Part shown: piece after piece, positions 25,254 to 33,237 of the stretch
How the letters are laid out: each line of letters opens with the position of its first letter
How positions within the stretch are numbered: position 1 is the first letter of the stretch
Assembly (NCBI GenBank): GCA_022759035.1
Contig: JAEMQD010000043.1
Coordinates: 1 to 43,151, forward strand
Length of the DNA stretch: 43,151 nt
DNA from: Thiotrichales bacterium
GTDB taxonomy: Bacteria; Pseudomonadota; Gammaproteobacteria; Thiomicrospirales; Thiomicrospiraceae
Direction of reading: 5' to 3'
Program-made: the position numbers and the translations under genes
Notes under the pieces: model-generated
Told to the model about the DNA's origin: nothing
Database searches by the model: none
The model's input: only the letters and a program-made list of their open reading frames with translations

Positions 25254-25271
25254 GTGACAGAAATATGACAA
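25254..25271 (-). promoter_or_regulatory. PHO-box-like PhoB site upstream of the btaA operon
   Basis: On the minus strand TTGTCAT-ATTT-CTGTCAC. The two 7-bp repeats are spaced with an 11-bp period, like the PhoB consensus CTGTCAT-AWAW-CTGTCAY. The only departures are the first C and part of the AT spacer. A weaker third repeat (TGTTCAT) lies 11 bp further upstream. It is 59 bp before the btaA start. Confidence 0.75.
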
Positions 25272-25340
25272 AATGATGAACACTAAAACGCGAATAAAAG
25301 CCAAATTATTTATAAATTTAATAGCTATATATAAAAAATC

Positions 25341-25346
25341 TATAAT
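25341..25346 (+). promoter_or_regulatory. Putative -10 box for the DUF4395 gene
   Basis: A perfect TATAAT lies 80 bp before the GTG start of the DUF4395 gene. The -35 region is poor (TTAATA at the expected distance). The btaA PHO-box site is about 70 bp upstream of it in this divergent gap, so the two promoters could influence each other. Confidence 0.35.
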
Positions 25347-25426
25347 AGAATCAGTCAGTAAATAATGGTTTACTGTTATGATAGGCAGTAAAAATAGACC
25401 GAAAAGTCTAAAAAAGGAGTAAACCC

Positions 25427-26161
25427 GTGCATAACCCAATTAGCCAACTATGGTTCAGAGATAAAAACGAACAACCTACCTATATTAACGAAGTTGCTGT
25501 GCGTATTCGTGCTGGCATTTTATTGGCAATCCCGCTTTATATGGGGCTAACGTTATTTGATGTTGGTTTCGGTTCGCATTGGATTGTCGATGGCAACACT
25601 GCCGTTGACTCTGGTGATACCGATTTTGATGGCCACATTGTTTACACAGCGGAAATGATTCGCCGCACTTACGATTACACCATACAAACATGGGTGCTTT
25701 TTTACGCCCTATTTGAAATGATCGCTGGCATGTTTGTTAGCACATCACACCTATCACCAACAATTTGGTTATCCAGCTACATTGCACGTAACCAACCCGA
25801 AGTTTTCAAGCCACTTAACCCAAAACGCATGGCTTGGTCTATTGGGGCAATTATGATCAGCACTTGTATTGTTTTCTTTAATCCTGTTCCTGTAGCTGAA
25901 GCATTAAACAGTCTTTTTCATTTTTCATTACCAACCGAATACAGCTTTATGCCCTTTTGGATTCCTGTTTATGGTGTGTGGATTTGTATTGGCTTTATGT
26001 GGGCAGAAGTGACCTTTGGTTTTTGTGTAGGCTGCAAACTACACGCTTTACTTGTAAAGCTTGGCATATTTAAAGAAGAATGCGAAGCATGTAACAACAT
26101 CGATTGGGAGGCAATCGCTGCAAGACATAAAGCAAAACTAGAAGCAGAAGCCACCAAATAA
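25427..26161 (+). CDS. DUF4395 family membrane protein
   Basis: A 244-residue inner-membrane protein. The hydrophobic segments (for example AGILLAIPLYMGLTLFDVGF, VLFYALFEMIAGMFV, IGAIMISTCIVFFNP) form about four to five helices. The C-terminal part carries the DUF4395 hallmark GFCVGCKLHALLVKLGIF followed by EECEACNNIDW, two Cys pairs that could form a redox or metal site. DUF4395 proteins have no established function and some are larger than this. GTG is the start, with AAGGAG 7 nt upstream. It is divergent from btaA and convergent with the olsA-like gene, and is the only non-lipid gene in the island. Confidence 0.75.
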   Translation: MHNPISQLWFRDKNEQPTYINEVAVRIRAGILLAIPLYMGLTLFDVGFGSHWIVDGNTAVDSGDTDFDGHIVYTAEMIRRTYDYTIQTWVLFYALFEMIAGMFVSTSHLSPTIWLSSYIARNQPEVFKPLNPKRMAWSIGAIMISTCIVFFNPVPVAEALNSLFHFSLPTEYSFMPFWIPVYGVWICIGFMWAEVTFGFCVGCKLHALLVKLGIFKEECEACNNIDWEAIAARHKAKLEAEATK

Positions 26162-26191
26162 TTTGGGCTAAAAAAGTTGATTGCGCGGGAC

Positions 26192-26929
26192 TTACACTTC
26201 CGCTTCAAGATTAGCACAAATCGCTGTTCTAGCAATTTGTGCTAGTGTATTTCTGTTACAACCCTCAACCGAAATTAACGACATAAAACTAACCTGCGCG
26301 ATTACCCGTTGTTGTTTTAGCAACTGCCATAAGTTTTGAATAAAGCTCTGCGTCCCTACATAAGCGATATCTGCCTTCTTATGCGCCGCTGTTAGATAAG
26401 TTAAGGCAATCGGTTGCACAGGTTTTTGCAAATCAATCGGTAGCGCAAACAACCGCGCATGAAACAGTTTAGGTACGCCATCTGTGGTTGTGCCTTCTGG
26501 GAAAAACAGTATCGCATCTCCCTGTTGCACCAACTGCCTTAACAACGCCATCGCCTCTGCCGTCTCACCTTGTCCTCTACGCAGAAAAACCGTACCACTT
26601 CGCTGTGCCAACCAGCCAATCAACGGCCAACTTGCAACTTCAGCTTTAGATAAAAAGCGACAAGGCATGACAGACATCAACACCACAATGTCTAACCAAG
26701 AAATATGATTCGCTACCCACACACTTCCCGTCGCGGCAGCACCACGTTGCCTGACATGAACGGCCAGAATCGTTAATAAACCACGAGCCCACCAACGAAT
26801 AATCCGTTGATGGCGTGGTGAATAAGCTTCGTGCTTGCGCACGTTAACAGCAAATAAAGCAACGCCAACCCCAACAAGCAACCAAACGGTTAAAGCAACT
26901 AAGCGAATCAGTGCATGGAAATAGCGCAT
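26192..26929 (-). CDS. 1-acyl-glycerol-type acyltransferase (PlsC family), probable OlsA
   Basis: A 245-residue membrane acyltransferase. Two N-terminal helices (LIRLVALTVWLLVGVGVALF) precede the PlsC motif H-x4-D in WVANHISWLDIVV. Motif II is SGTVFLRRGQG, and motif III is ILFFPEGTTTDGVPKLFHAR. In ornithine-lipid synthesis OlsA esterifies the lyso-lipid made by OlsB with a second acyl chain. Here the gene starts by 1-nt overlap (TAATG) with the olsB-like stop, which makes the OlsB-OlsA pairing much more likely than a general PlsC. It shares the PHO-box-controlled promoter of olsB. The 30-bp gap to the convergent DUF4395 stop has no clear terminator. Confidence 0.83.
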   Translation of the reverse strand: MRYFHALIRLVALTVWLLVGVGVALFAVNVRKHEAYSPRHQRIIRWWARGLLTILAVHVRQRGAAATGSVWVANHISWLDIVVLMSVMPCRFLSKAEVASWPLIGWLAQRSGTVFLRRGQGETAEAMALLRQLVQQGDAILFFPEGTTTDGVPKLFHARLFALPIDLQKPVQPIALTYLTAAHKKADIAYVGTQSFIQNLWQLLKQQRVIAQVSFMSLISVEGCNRNTLAQIARTAICANLEAEV

Positions 26930-27714
26930 TAGGCAGCCATTGCTAATGAAGCGCTATGCTCAACAACTGGTGGCATCGGCGCTGCACGCTGTAAAAAATG
27001 GCGCGCATAACGTGGGTTCAAATCTTGCACATCAAGCAGAATAAAGAAATCAGCGACGCCAAACTCTACATCTAAACAAGGATCACCACACACTTTAGCA
27101 CCTAAGCGCAAATAAGCTTTTAATAATGGCGGCCATACAATTTCTACTTCTGTGTTATGTGATAACTGAGGCATAGGCACACGCGGAGAAACACAACGCT
27201 CTCTATCGGCTAACAAGTTTTTATCTTGTAAATACTGACGAATAGCACTTACCTGCACGCCACCATCAGCAACTGGCACACTCGCACAACCCATCAAAAA
27301 ATCAAACCCTTCTTCTAACATAAAACCAGCCAAACCAGACCACAACACACTAATTGTAGCACCGTTACGGTAGTCAGCATCGACACAAGTTCGACCAATT
27401 TCCATTACTCGACCAGACATACTTCTAATTTTTGTTAAGTCAAACTCATGATCAGAATAATAATAGCCGCCGACTTCATTGGCTATCTTATCGGTCAGAA
27501 TACGCGTACAAGCAACGACTTTGTTCGTTACACAATCCTCGACTAACAAATGATCACACACCTCATCAAAACCATCTTTATCTAAGCCAAGATGACTTGT
27601 TGGCAACTTTGCTCCCATTTCCTGAGCAAACACTTCATAACGCAATCGCTGGCAAGCAATAACATCGTACTGGCTTTGAGCCAATCTTACGCGTAACATT
27701 TTTTCAGCTAACAT
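26929..27714 (-). CDS. olsB: OlsB-like ornithine N-acyltransferase (hemolysin-like GNAT)
   Basis: A 261-residue protein of the OlsB/hemolysin-like acyltransferase group, which acylates ornithine with a 3-hydroxyacyl-ACP as the first step to ornithine lipid. Family landmarks are LRYEVFAQEMGAKLP, CDHLLVEDCVTNKVVACTRI, EIGRTCVDADYRNGATISVL, MGCASVPVADGG and AYLRLGAKVCGDPCLDVEFG. The order and length match well. The ATG at 27714 has AAGGG about 9-10 nt upstream; an in-frame ATG lies five codons later. A PHO-box-like pair lies 65-82 bp upstream, in keeping with phosphate-starvation control. It is coupled to the olsA-like gene and divergent from the EAL-CBS-GGDEF gene. Confidence 0.88.
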   Translation of the reverse strand: MLAEKMLRVRLAQSQYDVIACQRLRYEVFAQEMGAKLPTSHLGLDKDGFDEVCDHLLVEDCVTNKVVACTRILTDKIANEVGGYYYSDHEFDLTKIRSMSGRVMEIGRTCVDADYRNGATISVLWSGLAGFMLEEGFDFLMGCASVPVADGGVQVSAIRQYLQDKNLLADRERCVSPRVPMPQLSHNTEVEIVWPPLLKAYLRLGAKVCGDPCLDVEFGVADFFILLDVQDLNPRYARHFLQRAAPMPPVVEHSASLAMAA

Positions 27715-27778
27715 GCTTAAACACCCTTATGTATTCAATTTAGACTGTCGCAGTTTAAAGGCAGGGTGTTAAAACGAG

Positions 27779-27796
27779 ATGACAAGAAGATGACAA
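27779..27796 (-). promoter_or_regulatory. PHO-box-like PhoB site upstream of olsBA
   Basis: On the minus strand TTGTCAT-CTTC-TTGTCAT: two identical 7-bp direct repeats with exactly 4 bp between them, an 11-bp period as in PhoB boxes. The spacer is less AT-rich than the consensus. It lies between olsB and the divergent EAL-CBS-GGDEF gene, 65 bp from the olsB start. Confidence 0.7.
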
Positions 27797-27899
27797 TTAC
27801 ATAACGCATTAATGATACTTTCATGTCATAAAGCAAATTTCATCATTTCTTCACAAATGCTTGTCTATACTTACCTGCCCAGATACAGGAGTTCATAAG

Positions 27900-29684
27900 A
27901 TGCTATCAACAATCGAATACCATGAAGCTACCGCAAAAACAGCCAGCACGATTGAAGATGCACGCTTAAAAGAATTGCACGACATCATTACTTATGAAAA
28001 AGTAAGCAGCGTTTATCAGCCAATTATTAACTTAAAAGATGGCACAATTCTAGGCTATGAGGCGTTATTAAGAGGCCCAGAAGACAGTTACTTTTATACA
28101 CCCATTCCCTTATTTCATTCTGCCGAATCTGAAGGAAGACTATTTGAGCTAGAGTGCATTGCCAGAAAAAAAGCGATTGAAGGATTTATTGAACAAGCAC
28201 TTCCTGGCAAGTTATTTATTAACATGAGCCCCATGAGCTTACAAGATCCTAAATTTAAATCTGGTCAAACCCTTTCATTACTCGAATCCTATCAATTTTC
28301 ACCCAAACGCATCGTTATTGAGTTAACTGAACACCATCCTATTCAAGACTATAGCCTGTTAATTAACGCAGTAGCGCACTATCGCAATATGGGTTTCACC
28401 ATTGCTTTGGACGATTTAGGAGAAGGTCATAGTGGGCTACGGCTATGGTCAGAAATCAGACCCGAATTTGTGAAGCTCGATAAACACTTTATTACCGATT
28501 TAAGCAGCGCCAACGGCAACAAACTGCAATTTGTTAAAATTATTACCGAATTAGCAAACTCGTTAGAAACACAAGTGATAGCAGAAGGCATAGAAGATAG
28601 CCAATGCCTAGAAATGTTGCAAAGCATTCAAATGCATTATGGTCAAGGCTATTATTTTGCACGTCCACAAAGAAATCCAGACACACCAGAACGCTACCCG
28701 CTCCCAACACCACCAGAACACAGCACTGTTAACTTATCACGCTATGCGCGTGATATTGTTAAACACTCACCACATATAGACAGCAACTTACTGGTTGCTG
28801 AAGCGGTAGACTTCTTTCTAAAACATCCGGAATTTCAAGCCGTTGCTGTCGTGATCAATCATCACGTGCTTGGCTTATTGGACAGAAAACAAATGACCGA
28901 TTTATTTTCCAGTCGTTATGGTCGAGAGCTTAATGCACGCAAACGCATCGACCAATTTATCGACAGACGCAGTCTCATCGTTAGCAGCAATACCCCATTA
29001 GAAATTATTTCTAAAATGATTACCCAACGCGACCATAACAATGCACAAGGCGTGTTTATTATCACTGATCGTGGGCGTTATGTTGGATTAGGCTATTTTA
29101 ACGACTTATTACGCGCCATTACCGAAACCAAAATATCGCTCGCTAAAGCAGCAAATCCTTTAACTGGATTGCCTGGTAATCAAGCTATTGAAAATGCAAT
29201 TCAGAAGCGACTTGCCGCACAAAAAAACTTTATGCTGCTTTATTTCGACATTGATCACTTCAAAGCCTTCAATGATTACTTTGGCTTCGAAAAAGGCGAT
29301 CAGGTCATTACCACGCTTGCCAAGATCCTAGAGCAAGCAACACATCATAGTGAATTTATTGGTCATATTGGTGGCGATGATTTTATTTTATTATGGAAAG
29401 AAAAAGATTGGCAGAAAAGACTCTCCAATCTCTTCAACACATTTACAGAATGTTACACACAATGGTACCTACCAGAGCAAATTGCCAAAAAAGGCTTTAC
29501 TGGTATAGATCGTTATGAAAAAACACAATTTTTCTCACTCATGACACTTTCTGTTGGCGTTATTCATATTCATGCAGGTGATTTTCATTTTTATCATCAA
29601 CTAGCAAGCATTTCGGGCGATGCCAAAAAGAAAGCAAAAAATATTCCGGGCAATTCCTGGTACCTCATTAATACAAACCACTAA
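27900..29684 (+). CDS. EAL-CBS-GGDEF cyclic-di-GMP signalling protein
   Basis: 594 residues in three parts: EAL phosphodiesterase domain (about 30-265), a tandem CBS pair (about 285-415) and a GGDEF domain (about 425-590). The EAL part is complete (YEALLRGP at 53-60, INMSPMSLQDP, VIELTEHH, DDLGEGHSGLRL, VKLDKHF, IAEGIE), so hydrolysis of c-di-GMP is likely. The GGDEF site reads GGDDF (491-495), an Asp in place of the usual Glu, so cyclase activity is doubtful; it may be a regulatory pocket. There is no membrane segment. ATG 27900 is preferred (AGGAG 8 nt upstream) over TTG 27861. It is divergent from olsB and shares its gap with the PHO-box-like site. Confidence 0.9.
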   Translation: MLSTIEYHEATAKTASTIEDARLKELHDIITYEKVSSVYQPIINLKDGTILGYEALLRGPEDSYFYTPIPLFHSAESEGRLFELECIARKKAIEGFIEQALPGKLFINMSPMSLQDPKFKSGQTLSLLESYQFSPKRIVIELTEHHPIQDYSLLINAVAHYRNMGFTIALDDLGEGHSGLRLWSEIRPEFVKLDKHFITDLSSANGNKLQFVKIITELANSLETQVIAEGIEDSQCLEMLQSIQMHYGQGYYFARPQRNPDTPERYPLPTPPEHSTVNLSRYARDIVKHSPHIDSNLLVAEAVDFFLKHPEFQAVAVVINHHVLGLLDRKQMTDLFSSRYGRELNARKRIDQFIDRRSLIVSSNTPLEIISKMITQRDHNNAQGVFIITDRGRYVGLGYFNDLLRAITETKISLAKAANPLTGLPGNQAIENAIQKRLAAQKNFMLLYFDIDHFKAFNDYFGFEKGDQVITTLAKILEQATHHSEFIGHIGGDDFILLWKEKDWQKRLSNLFNTFTECYTQWYLPEQIAKKGFTGIDRYEKTQFFSLMTLSVGVIHIHAGDFHFYHQLASISGDAKKKAKNIPGNSWYLINTNH

Positions 29685-29776
29685 ATGCTGCCTAGCCAAC
29701 AACGACCTTTGCTACAATAGCAACAAAACGCGTGCACTCAGCGCGCCATTATCGCAAAAGGAAGGTTGCATCCATC

Positions 29777-30634
29777 ATGACCAATCAAGTCAGTACATTC
29801 TTGTTCGAACACTTAGACATTCGAGGTCGGTATATTCGACTCGAAAGCGAATGGCAACAATGGCAAGAAGCGCGTCATACTACGCCAGCGGCAACCAGCT
29901 TGCTTGGGCAATGTGCCGCTTTTTTAGCGTTAGTTGCTATCGACGTTAAAGCCATTGGCAAGCTAACACTACAACTTCGTGGTAATGGCGAAGTTAAAAC
30001 ACTCGTTGTTCAATGCACCATAAAAGAACACACTCTGCAACTTCGAGGCATGATCGAAGCCCCTACGCTACAAACAACAGACAACCTAACAGCAAGTTTT
30101 GCCGATGGCGATTTGGCACTAACATTGCAAAATGACATCACCCAAAGCACTTATCAAAGCATCGTACCGATTGAAGCGAATCAAGCGAACCAAGTTTTTG
30201 CCCATTATCTTGCGCAATCGGTACAACACCCGACGACACTTTGGCTCAGTGCCGATGATCAAAAAATAACGGGGCTACTCATTGAAAAAATGCCCGAAAC
30301 AGACCTAAAAGACCCTGATGGTTGGCAACGGATTAATCACCTAGCCAGCACACTAACCAATGATGAACTGAATAGCATTAGCTTAGACGAGCTCTTACAT
30401 CGCTTATTTCACCAAGAACATATTATTCGCTATCAACCTGTTGCAATCACACATCACTGTCCTGACGAAAGAGCACACATCACCGAAGTGGTTAAATCGC
30501 TTGGCCAAAACGAGTGCGAACGCATTATTAGCGAAGAGGGAAAGCTCATCCTGAGCAATGAAATTTGTAACCGCACCTATGTGTTTACCTTGGCTGACAT
30601 TCAACGCATCTTCGGCACACCTGTATTACATTAA
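29777..30634 (+). CDS. hslO: Hsp33-family redox chaperonin with degenerate zinc site
   Basis: A 285-residue Hsp33. The N-terminal chaperone fold is recognisable (RGRYIRLESEWQQW, LLGQCAAFLALVAIDVKAIG, KLTLQLRGNGEVKTLVVQCT). In the C-terminal redox switch the family needs C-x-C and C-x2-C. Here the first pair is H226-H-C228 and the second is N261-E-I-C264, so two of the four ligands are replaced, with one extra Cys at 247. The surrounding segment (EVVKSLGQNECERIISEEGK) is otherwise standard. Zinc-based oxidative activation may therefore be lost or altered. ATG 29777 starts the conserved part, with AAGGAAGG upstream. Monocistronic or cotranscribed with the downstream small gene 80 bp away. Confidence 0.88.
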   Translation: MTNQVSTFLFEHLDIRGRYIRLESEWQQWQEARHTTPAATSLLGQCAAFLALVAIDVKAIGKLTLQLRGNGEVKTLVVQCTIKEHTLQLRGMIEAPTLQTTDNLTASFADGDLALTLQNDITQSTYQSIVPIEANQANQVFAHYLAQSVQHPTTLWLSADDQKITGLLIEKMPETDLKDPDGWQRINHLASTLTNDELNSISLDELLHRLFHQEHIIRYQPVAITHHCPDERAHITEVVKSLGQNECERIISEEGKLILSNEICNRTYVFTLADIQRIFGTPVLH

Positions 30635-30714
30635 TTTTACACTAACCCATTGCATTAACTAAAAAAATAGACTACGCTAAAGACATAAAAAGTAATTAGG
30701 ATAAAAGGGGAAGG

Positions 30715-30987
30715 ATGATGAACGTTAGTGCTACTTACGGCAATAGCTACGCACCCGCGCAACCCATTCTTGCGTCGGTGACAGATAGTAAAGAAAACAC
30801 TTCACCACAAGAAATTGCCTCAGAAACCAATCAGACACGCTCGCAAGAAACAGCCCAAGCTGTTCGTGAAACGCAGACACAAGAACGTGTCGCAGCGAAA
30901 GATCAACCGCAGGCAAGCACCACAACCAAATCAAACGATGCTTACAATGAGTATCAGCGAACTGGAAAGTTAGACACTTACGCCTAA
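30715..30987 (+). CDS. Small Q/T-rich hypothetical protein
   Basis: 90 residues (or 89 if the second ATG is used). The centre is dominated by Q, T, E, S and A (SQETAQAVRETQTQERVAAK), with no Cys, no Trp and no membrane helix, so it is probably disordered. It begins MMNVSATYGNSYAP and ends YNEYQRTGKLDTYA. That ending resembles short flagellum- or motility-associated putative proteins, but I do not recognise a family. A strong purine run (AAAAGGGGAAGG) precedes the ATG and a bidirectional terminator follows, so it looks like a real, expressed gene. Confidence 0.7.
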   Translation: MMNVSATYGNSYAPAQPILASVTDSKENTSPQEIASETNQTRSQETAQAVRETQTQERVAAKDQPQASTTTKSNDAYNEYQRTGKLDTYA

Positions 30988-31009
30988 TAGACCTAAATTA
31001 ATCGATAAT

Positions 31010-31036
31010 AAAAAACCCAGCAATGCTGGGTTTTTT
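31010..31036. terminator. Bidirectional rho-independent terminator
   Basis: AAAAAACCCAGC-AAT-GCTGGGTTTTTT: a perfect 12-bp arm inverted repeat with a 3-nt loop, giving a T-run on either strand. It sits between the small plus-strand gene and the convergent rhodanese gene and can serve both. Confidence 0.95.
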
Positions 31037-31088
31037 ATTATGCAATACAGATTAACACGACACAGGAAAACGCCTGCAACGCATTAAA

Positions 31089-31376
31089 TTAGCACTGGTT
31101 CCATGCCATAAATGAACCCATGTTGTACACTTCTGGGAAACCCTTCGACTTCAAAATTTGTAACGCCATTTGACTACGTTGACCCGAACGACAAAATACA
31201 ACCACAGGGCGTGTCTTATCTAAATTCTGATCACAAACTGCTTCAATAATGTGTAATGGAATGTTCACAGCACCAGGTAATTTACTCGATTCAAATTCTT
31301 CTGGTGTACGTACATCAACAAACTGCGCATTACGCTCTGAAAGTAATTTTTTAGTCTCTTCACAAGAAATAAACAT
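31089..31376 (-). CDS. Single-domain rhodanese-like sulfurtransferase
   Basis: 95 residues from the ATG at 31376 (a GTG at 31385 is possible). One rhodanese domain: FVDVRTPEEFESSKLPGAVN is the CH2A-type region, and the active-site loop is VVVFCRSGQRSQMAL, with the catalytic Cys. The C-terminus GFPEVYNMGSFMAWNQC matches the common end motif. It resembles GlpE/PspE-type small sulfurtransferases that move sulfane sulfur from thiosulfate or persulfide to acceptors, cytoplasmic here as no signal peptide is seen. A role alongside sulfide oxidation is possible but not shown. Confidence 0.92.
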   Translation of the reverse strand: MFISCEETKKLLSERNAQFVDVRTPEEFESSKLPGAVNIPLHIIEAVCDQNLDKTRPVVVFCRSGQRSQMALQILKSKGFPEVYNMGSFMAWNQC

Positions 31377-31419
31377 GGTGTGCACTCTCTATTAGTTATA
31401 TTAATAGTGTGATTGTATT

Positions 31420-31929
31420 TCAGCTTATTACGTACATCAAGCTAAAAAATCCTATAGCGGCATAAGTAAAAGCCAATAAGTCATCTAGCATCACCCCCCA
31501 AGGGGTATGCCAAGCATCGACCAAATAAATCGGCCAGGGTTTGACAATATCAAAAAAACGAAACAAACCAAAGGCGATGAGCAGGGTATACCAAGTTAAC
31601 GGCGCGTAAAAAGTCGTTAAAACCAATAACAACCACCCCATGGCAATCATTTCATCCCAAACGATACTGCCATGATCAACCTCACCAAGCCGATCACCGC
31701 CCGCTTTGCAAATCATTGCGCCAGCTAAGGTGCCGAGCACTAACAAACCGATGCTAGCGACCAAAGAATAACTGAGCAACGCCCAAAAAAGGAAAGCTCC
31801 CAATAGGGAGCCCCATGTGCCAGGCGCGGGCTTAATCAGCCCACTACCAAAGCCAACAGCTAACCAGTAGCCAATACGTTTAGCGAATTGGGCCATGTTT
31901 GCGTGCAGCCAAACGTAAGCGTAATGCAT
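31420..31929 (-). CDS. pgpA: Phosphatidylglycerophosphatase A
   Basis: A 169-residue integral membrane lipid phosphatase (PGP to PG). Motifs: [18 protein letters not shown] (residues about 27-44), [16 protein letters not shown] (the D-x3-V-x-D-E region), [12 protein letters not shown] and [16 protein letters not shown]. The start is unclear: the longest frame begins within argG's 3' end (31929), and an in-frame ATG at 31896 still overlaps argG by 17 bp. Neither has a clear Shine-Dalgarno. The overlap suggests translational coupling with argG, an unusual pairing that may just reflect gene packing. Confidence 0.93.
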   Translation of the reverse strand: MHYAYVWLHANMAQFAKRIGYWLAVGFGSGLIKPAPGTWGSLLGAFLFWALLSYSLVASIGLLVLGTLAGAMICKAGGDRLGEVDHGSIVWDEMIAMGWLLLVLTTFYAPLTWYTLLIAFGLFRFFDIVKPWPIYLVDAWHTPWGVMLDDLLAFTYAAIGFFSLMYVIS

Positions 31930-33118
31930 TTAAGCGAATAAAGCCTTCTGCATCTTTCTGGTTATAAGCACCGGCATCGTCATCAAATGTCGCAATTGCT
32001 GCGTCAAACAAACTATCTTCCGACGAGCGTCCCATCACAATCACGTTACCCTTATAGAGTTTTAAGCGCACAGAACCATTCACATGGTGTTGACTCGCAT
32101 CAATAGCTGCTTGCAACATCAAACGCTCAGGACTCCACCAGTAACCATTATAAATAAGTTCTGCATAGCGTGGCATCAGCTCATCTTTGAGATGCGCACT
32201 TCCTCTGTCTAACGTAATCGATTCAATTGCACGATGCGCACGCAACAAAATCGTACCGCCTGGTGTCTCATAGCAACCACGAGACTTCATGCCAACGTAA
32301 CGATTTTCAACCAAATCTAAACGACCAATACCATTCGCACCGCCAAGTTTATTTAAGGTTTCTAGCATAACCGCTGGCGATAAACGCTGACCATTAAGCG
32401 CGACAGGATCACCTTTTTCAAAAGCAATATCGATAATCGTTGGACTATCCGGTGCATGCTCTGGAGAAACAGACCAACGCCACATATCTTCTTCATGTTC
32501 TGCCGCTGGATCTTCCAACACACCACCTTCATAAGAAATATGCAGCAAGTTAGCATCCATTGAATAAGGCGATTTTTTGCCTTTATTAAAATCTACGGGA
32601 ATATCATGCTGTTTAGCATAGTTCATTAGGCTTTCACGAGAGTTCAAATCCCACTCACGCCAAGGCGCAATCACTTTTACTTCTGGCATCAAAGCATAAG
32701 CGCCCAACTCGAAGCGCACTTGGTCGTTTCCTTTACCTGTTGCACCATGAGAAATCGCATCTGCGCCTGTTTGGCGAGCAATATCGATTAATCGTTTTGC
32801 AATTAATGGACGCGCAATAGACGTACCAAGCAAATACTCACCTTCGTAAATGGTATTGGCTCGAAACATTGGAAAAACGAAATCTCGAACAAACTCTTCG
32901 CGTAAATCGTCAATAAAAATATTTTCGGGCTTAATGCCCATTTTTAGCGCTTTAGCGCGTGCTGGCTCAACTTCTTCGCCCTGACCAATATCGGCAGTAA
33001 AGGTAACCACTTCGCATTGGTATTCTTCTTGCAACCAACGCAAAATAATCGAAGTGTCTAACCCACCCGAATAAGCCAAAACCACCTTATTAATTGACGA
33101 TTTATTTGACGACATCAT
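31880..33118 (-). CDS. argG: Argininosuccinate synthase
   Basis: 412 residues. It joins citrulline and aspartate with ATP in arginine synthesis. The N-type ATP pyrophosphatase P-loop is [17 protein letters not shown]. Later signatures are [53 protein letters not shown] and [21 protein letters not shown] chose ATG 33118 with TAGGG upstream; an immediately following ATG (33115) is equally possible and the 33136 start is less likely. It is divergent from psd with a gap of about 120 bp, and its 3' end overlaps pgpA. Confidence 0.96.
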   Translation of the reverse strand: MMSSNKSSINKVVLAYSGGLDTSIILRWLQEEYQCEVVTFTADIGQGEEVEPARAKALKMGIKPENIFIDDLREEFVRDFVFPMFRANTIYEGEYLLGTSIARPLIAKRLIDIARQTGADAISHGATGKGNDQVRFELGAYALMPEVKVIAPWREWDLNSRESLMNYAKQHDIPVDFNKGKKSPYSMDANLLHISYEGGVLEDPAAEHEEDMWRWSVSPEHAPDSPTIIDIAFEKGDPVALNGQRLSPAVMLETLNKLGGANGIGRLDLVENRYVGMKSRGCYETPGGTILLRAHRAIESITLDRGSAHLKDELMPRYAELIYNGYWWSPERLMLQAAIDASQHHVNGSVRLKLYKGNVIVMGRSSEDSLFDAAIATFDDDAGAYNQKDAEGFIRLNALRLRLAARKHGPIR

Positions 33119-33237
33119 CCACACCCTATACAGCATTCAAAAATAGAGGCTATTATACCGAATAAGAGCACTGCACGTTACTCTCAAGGCGTGATAAGAT
33201 AAGCAATCAACTCGTTTAACGGAAAAAACAACAAACC

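Noticed and set aside
25230-25439. 69-codon minus-strand frame upstream of btaA
   Set aside because: It is AT-driven and hydrophobic by composition. It covers the PHO-box-like site and both promoters of a divergent gap.
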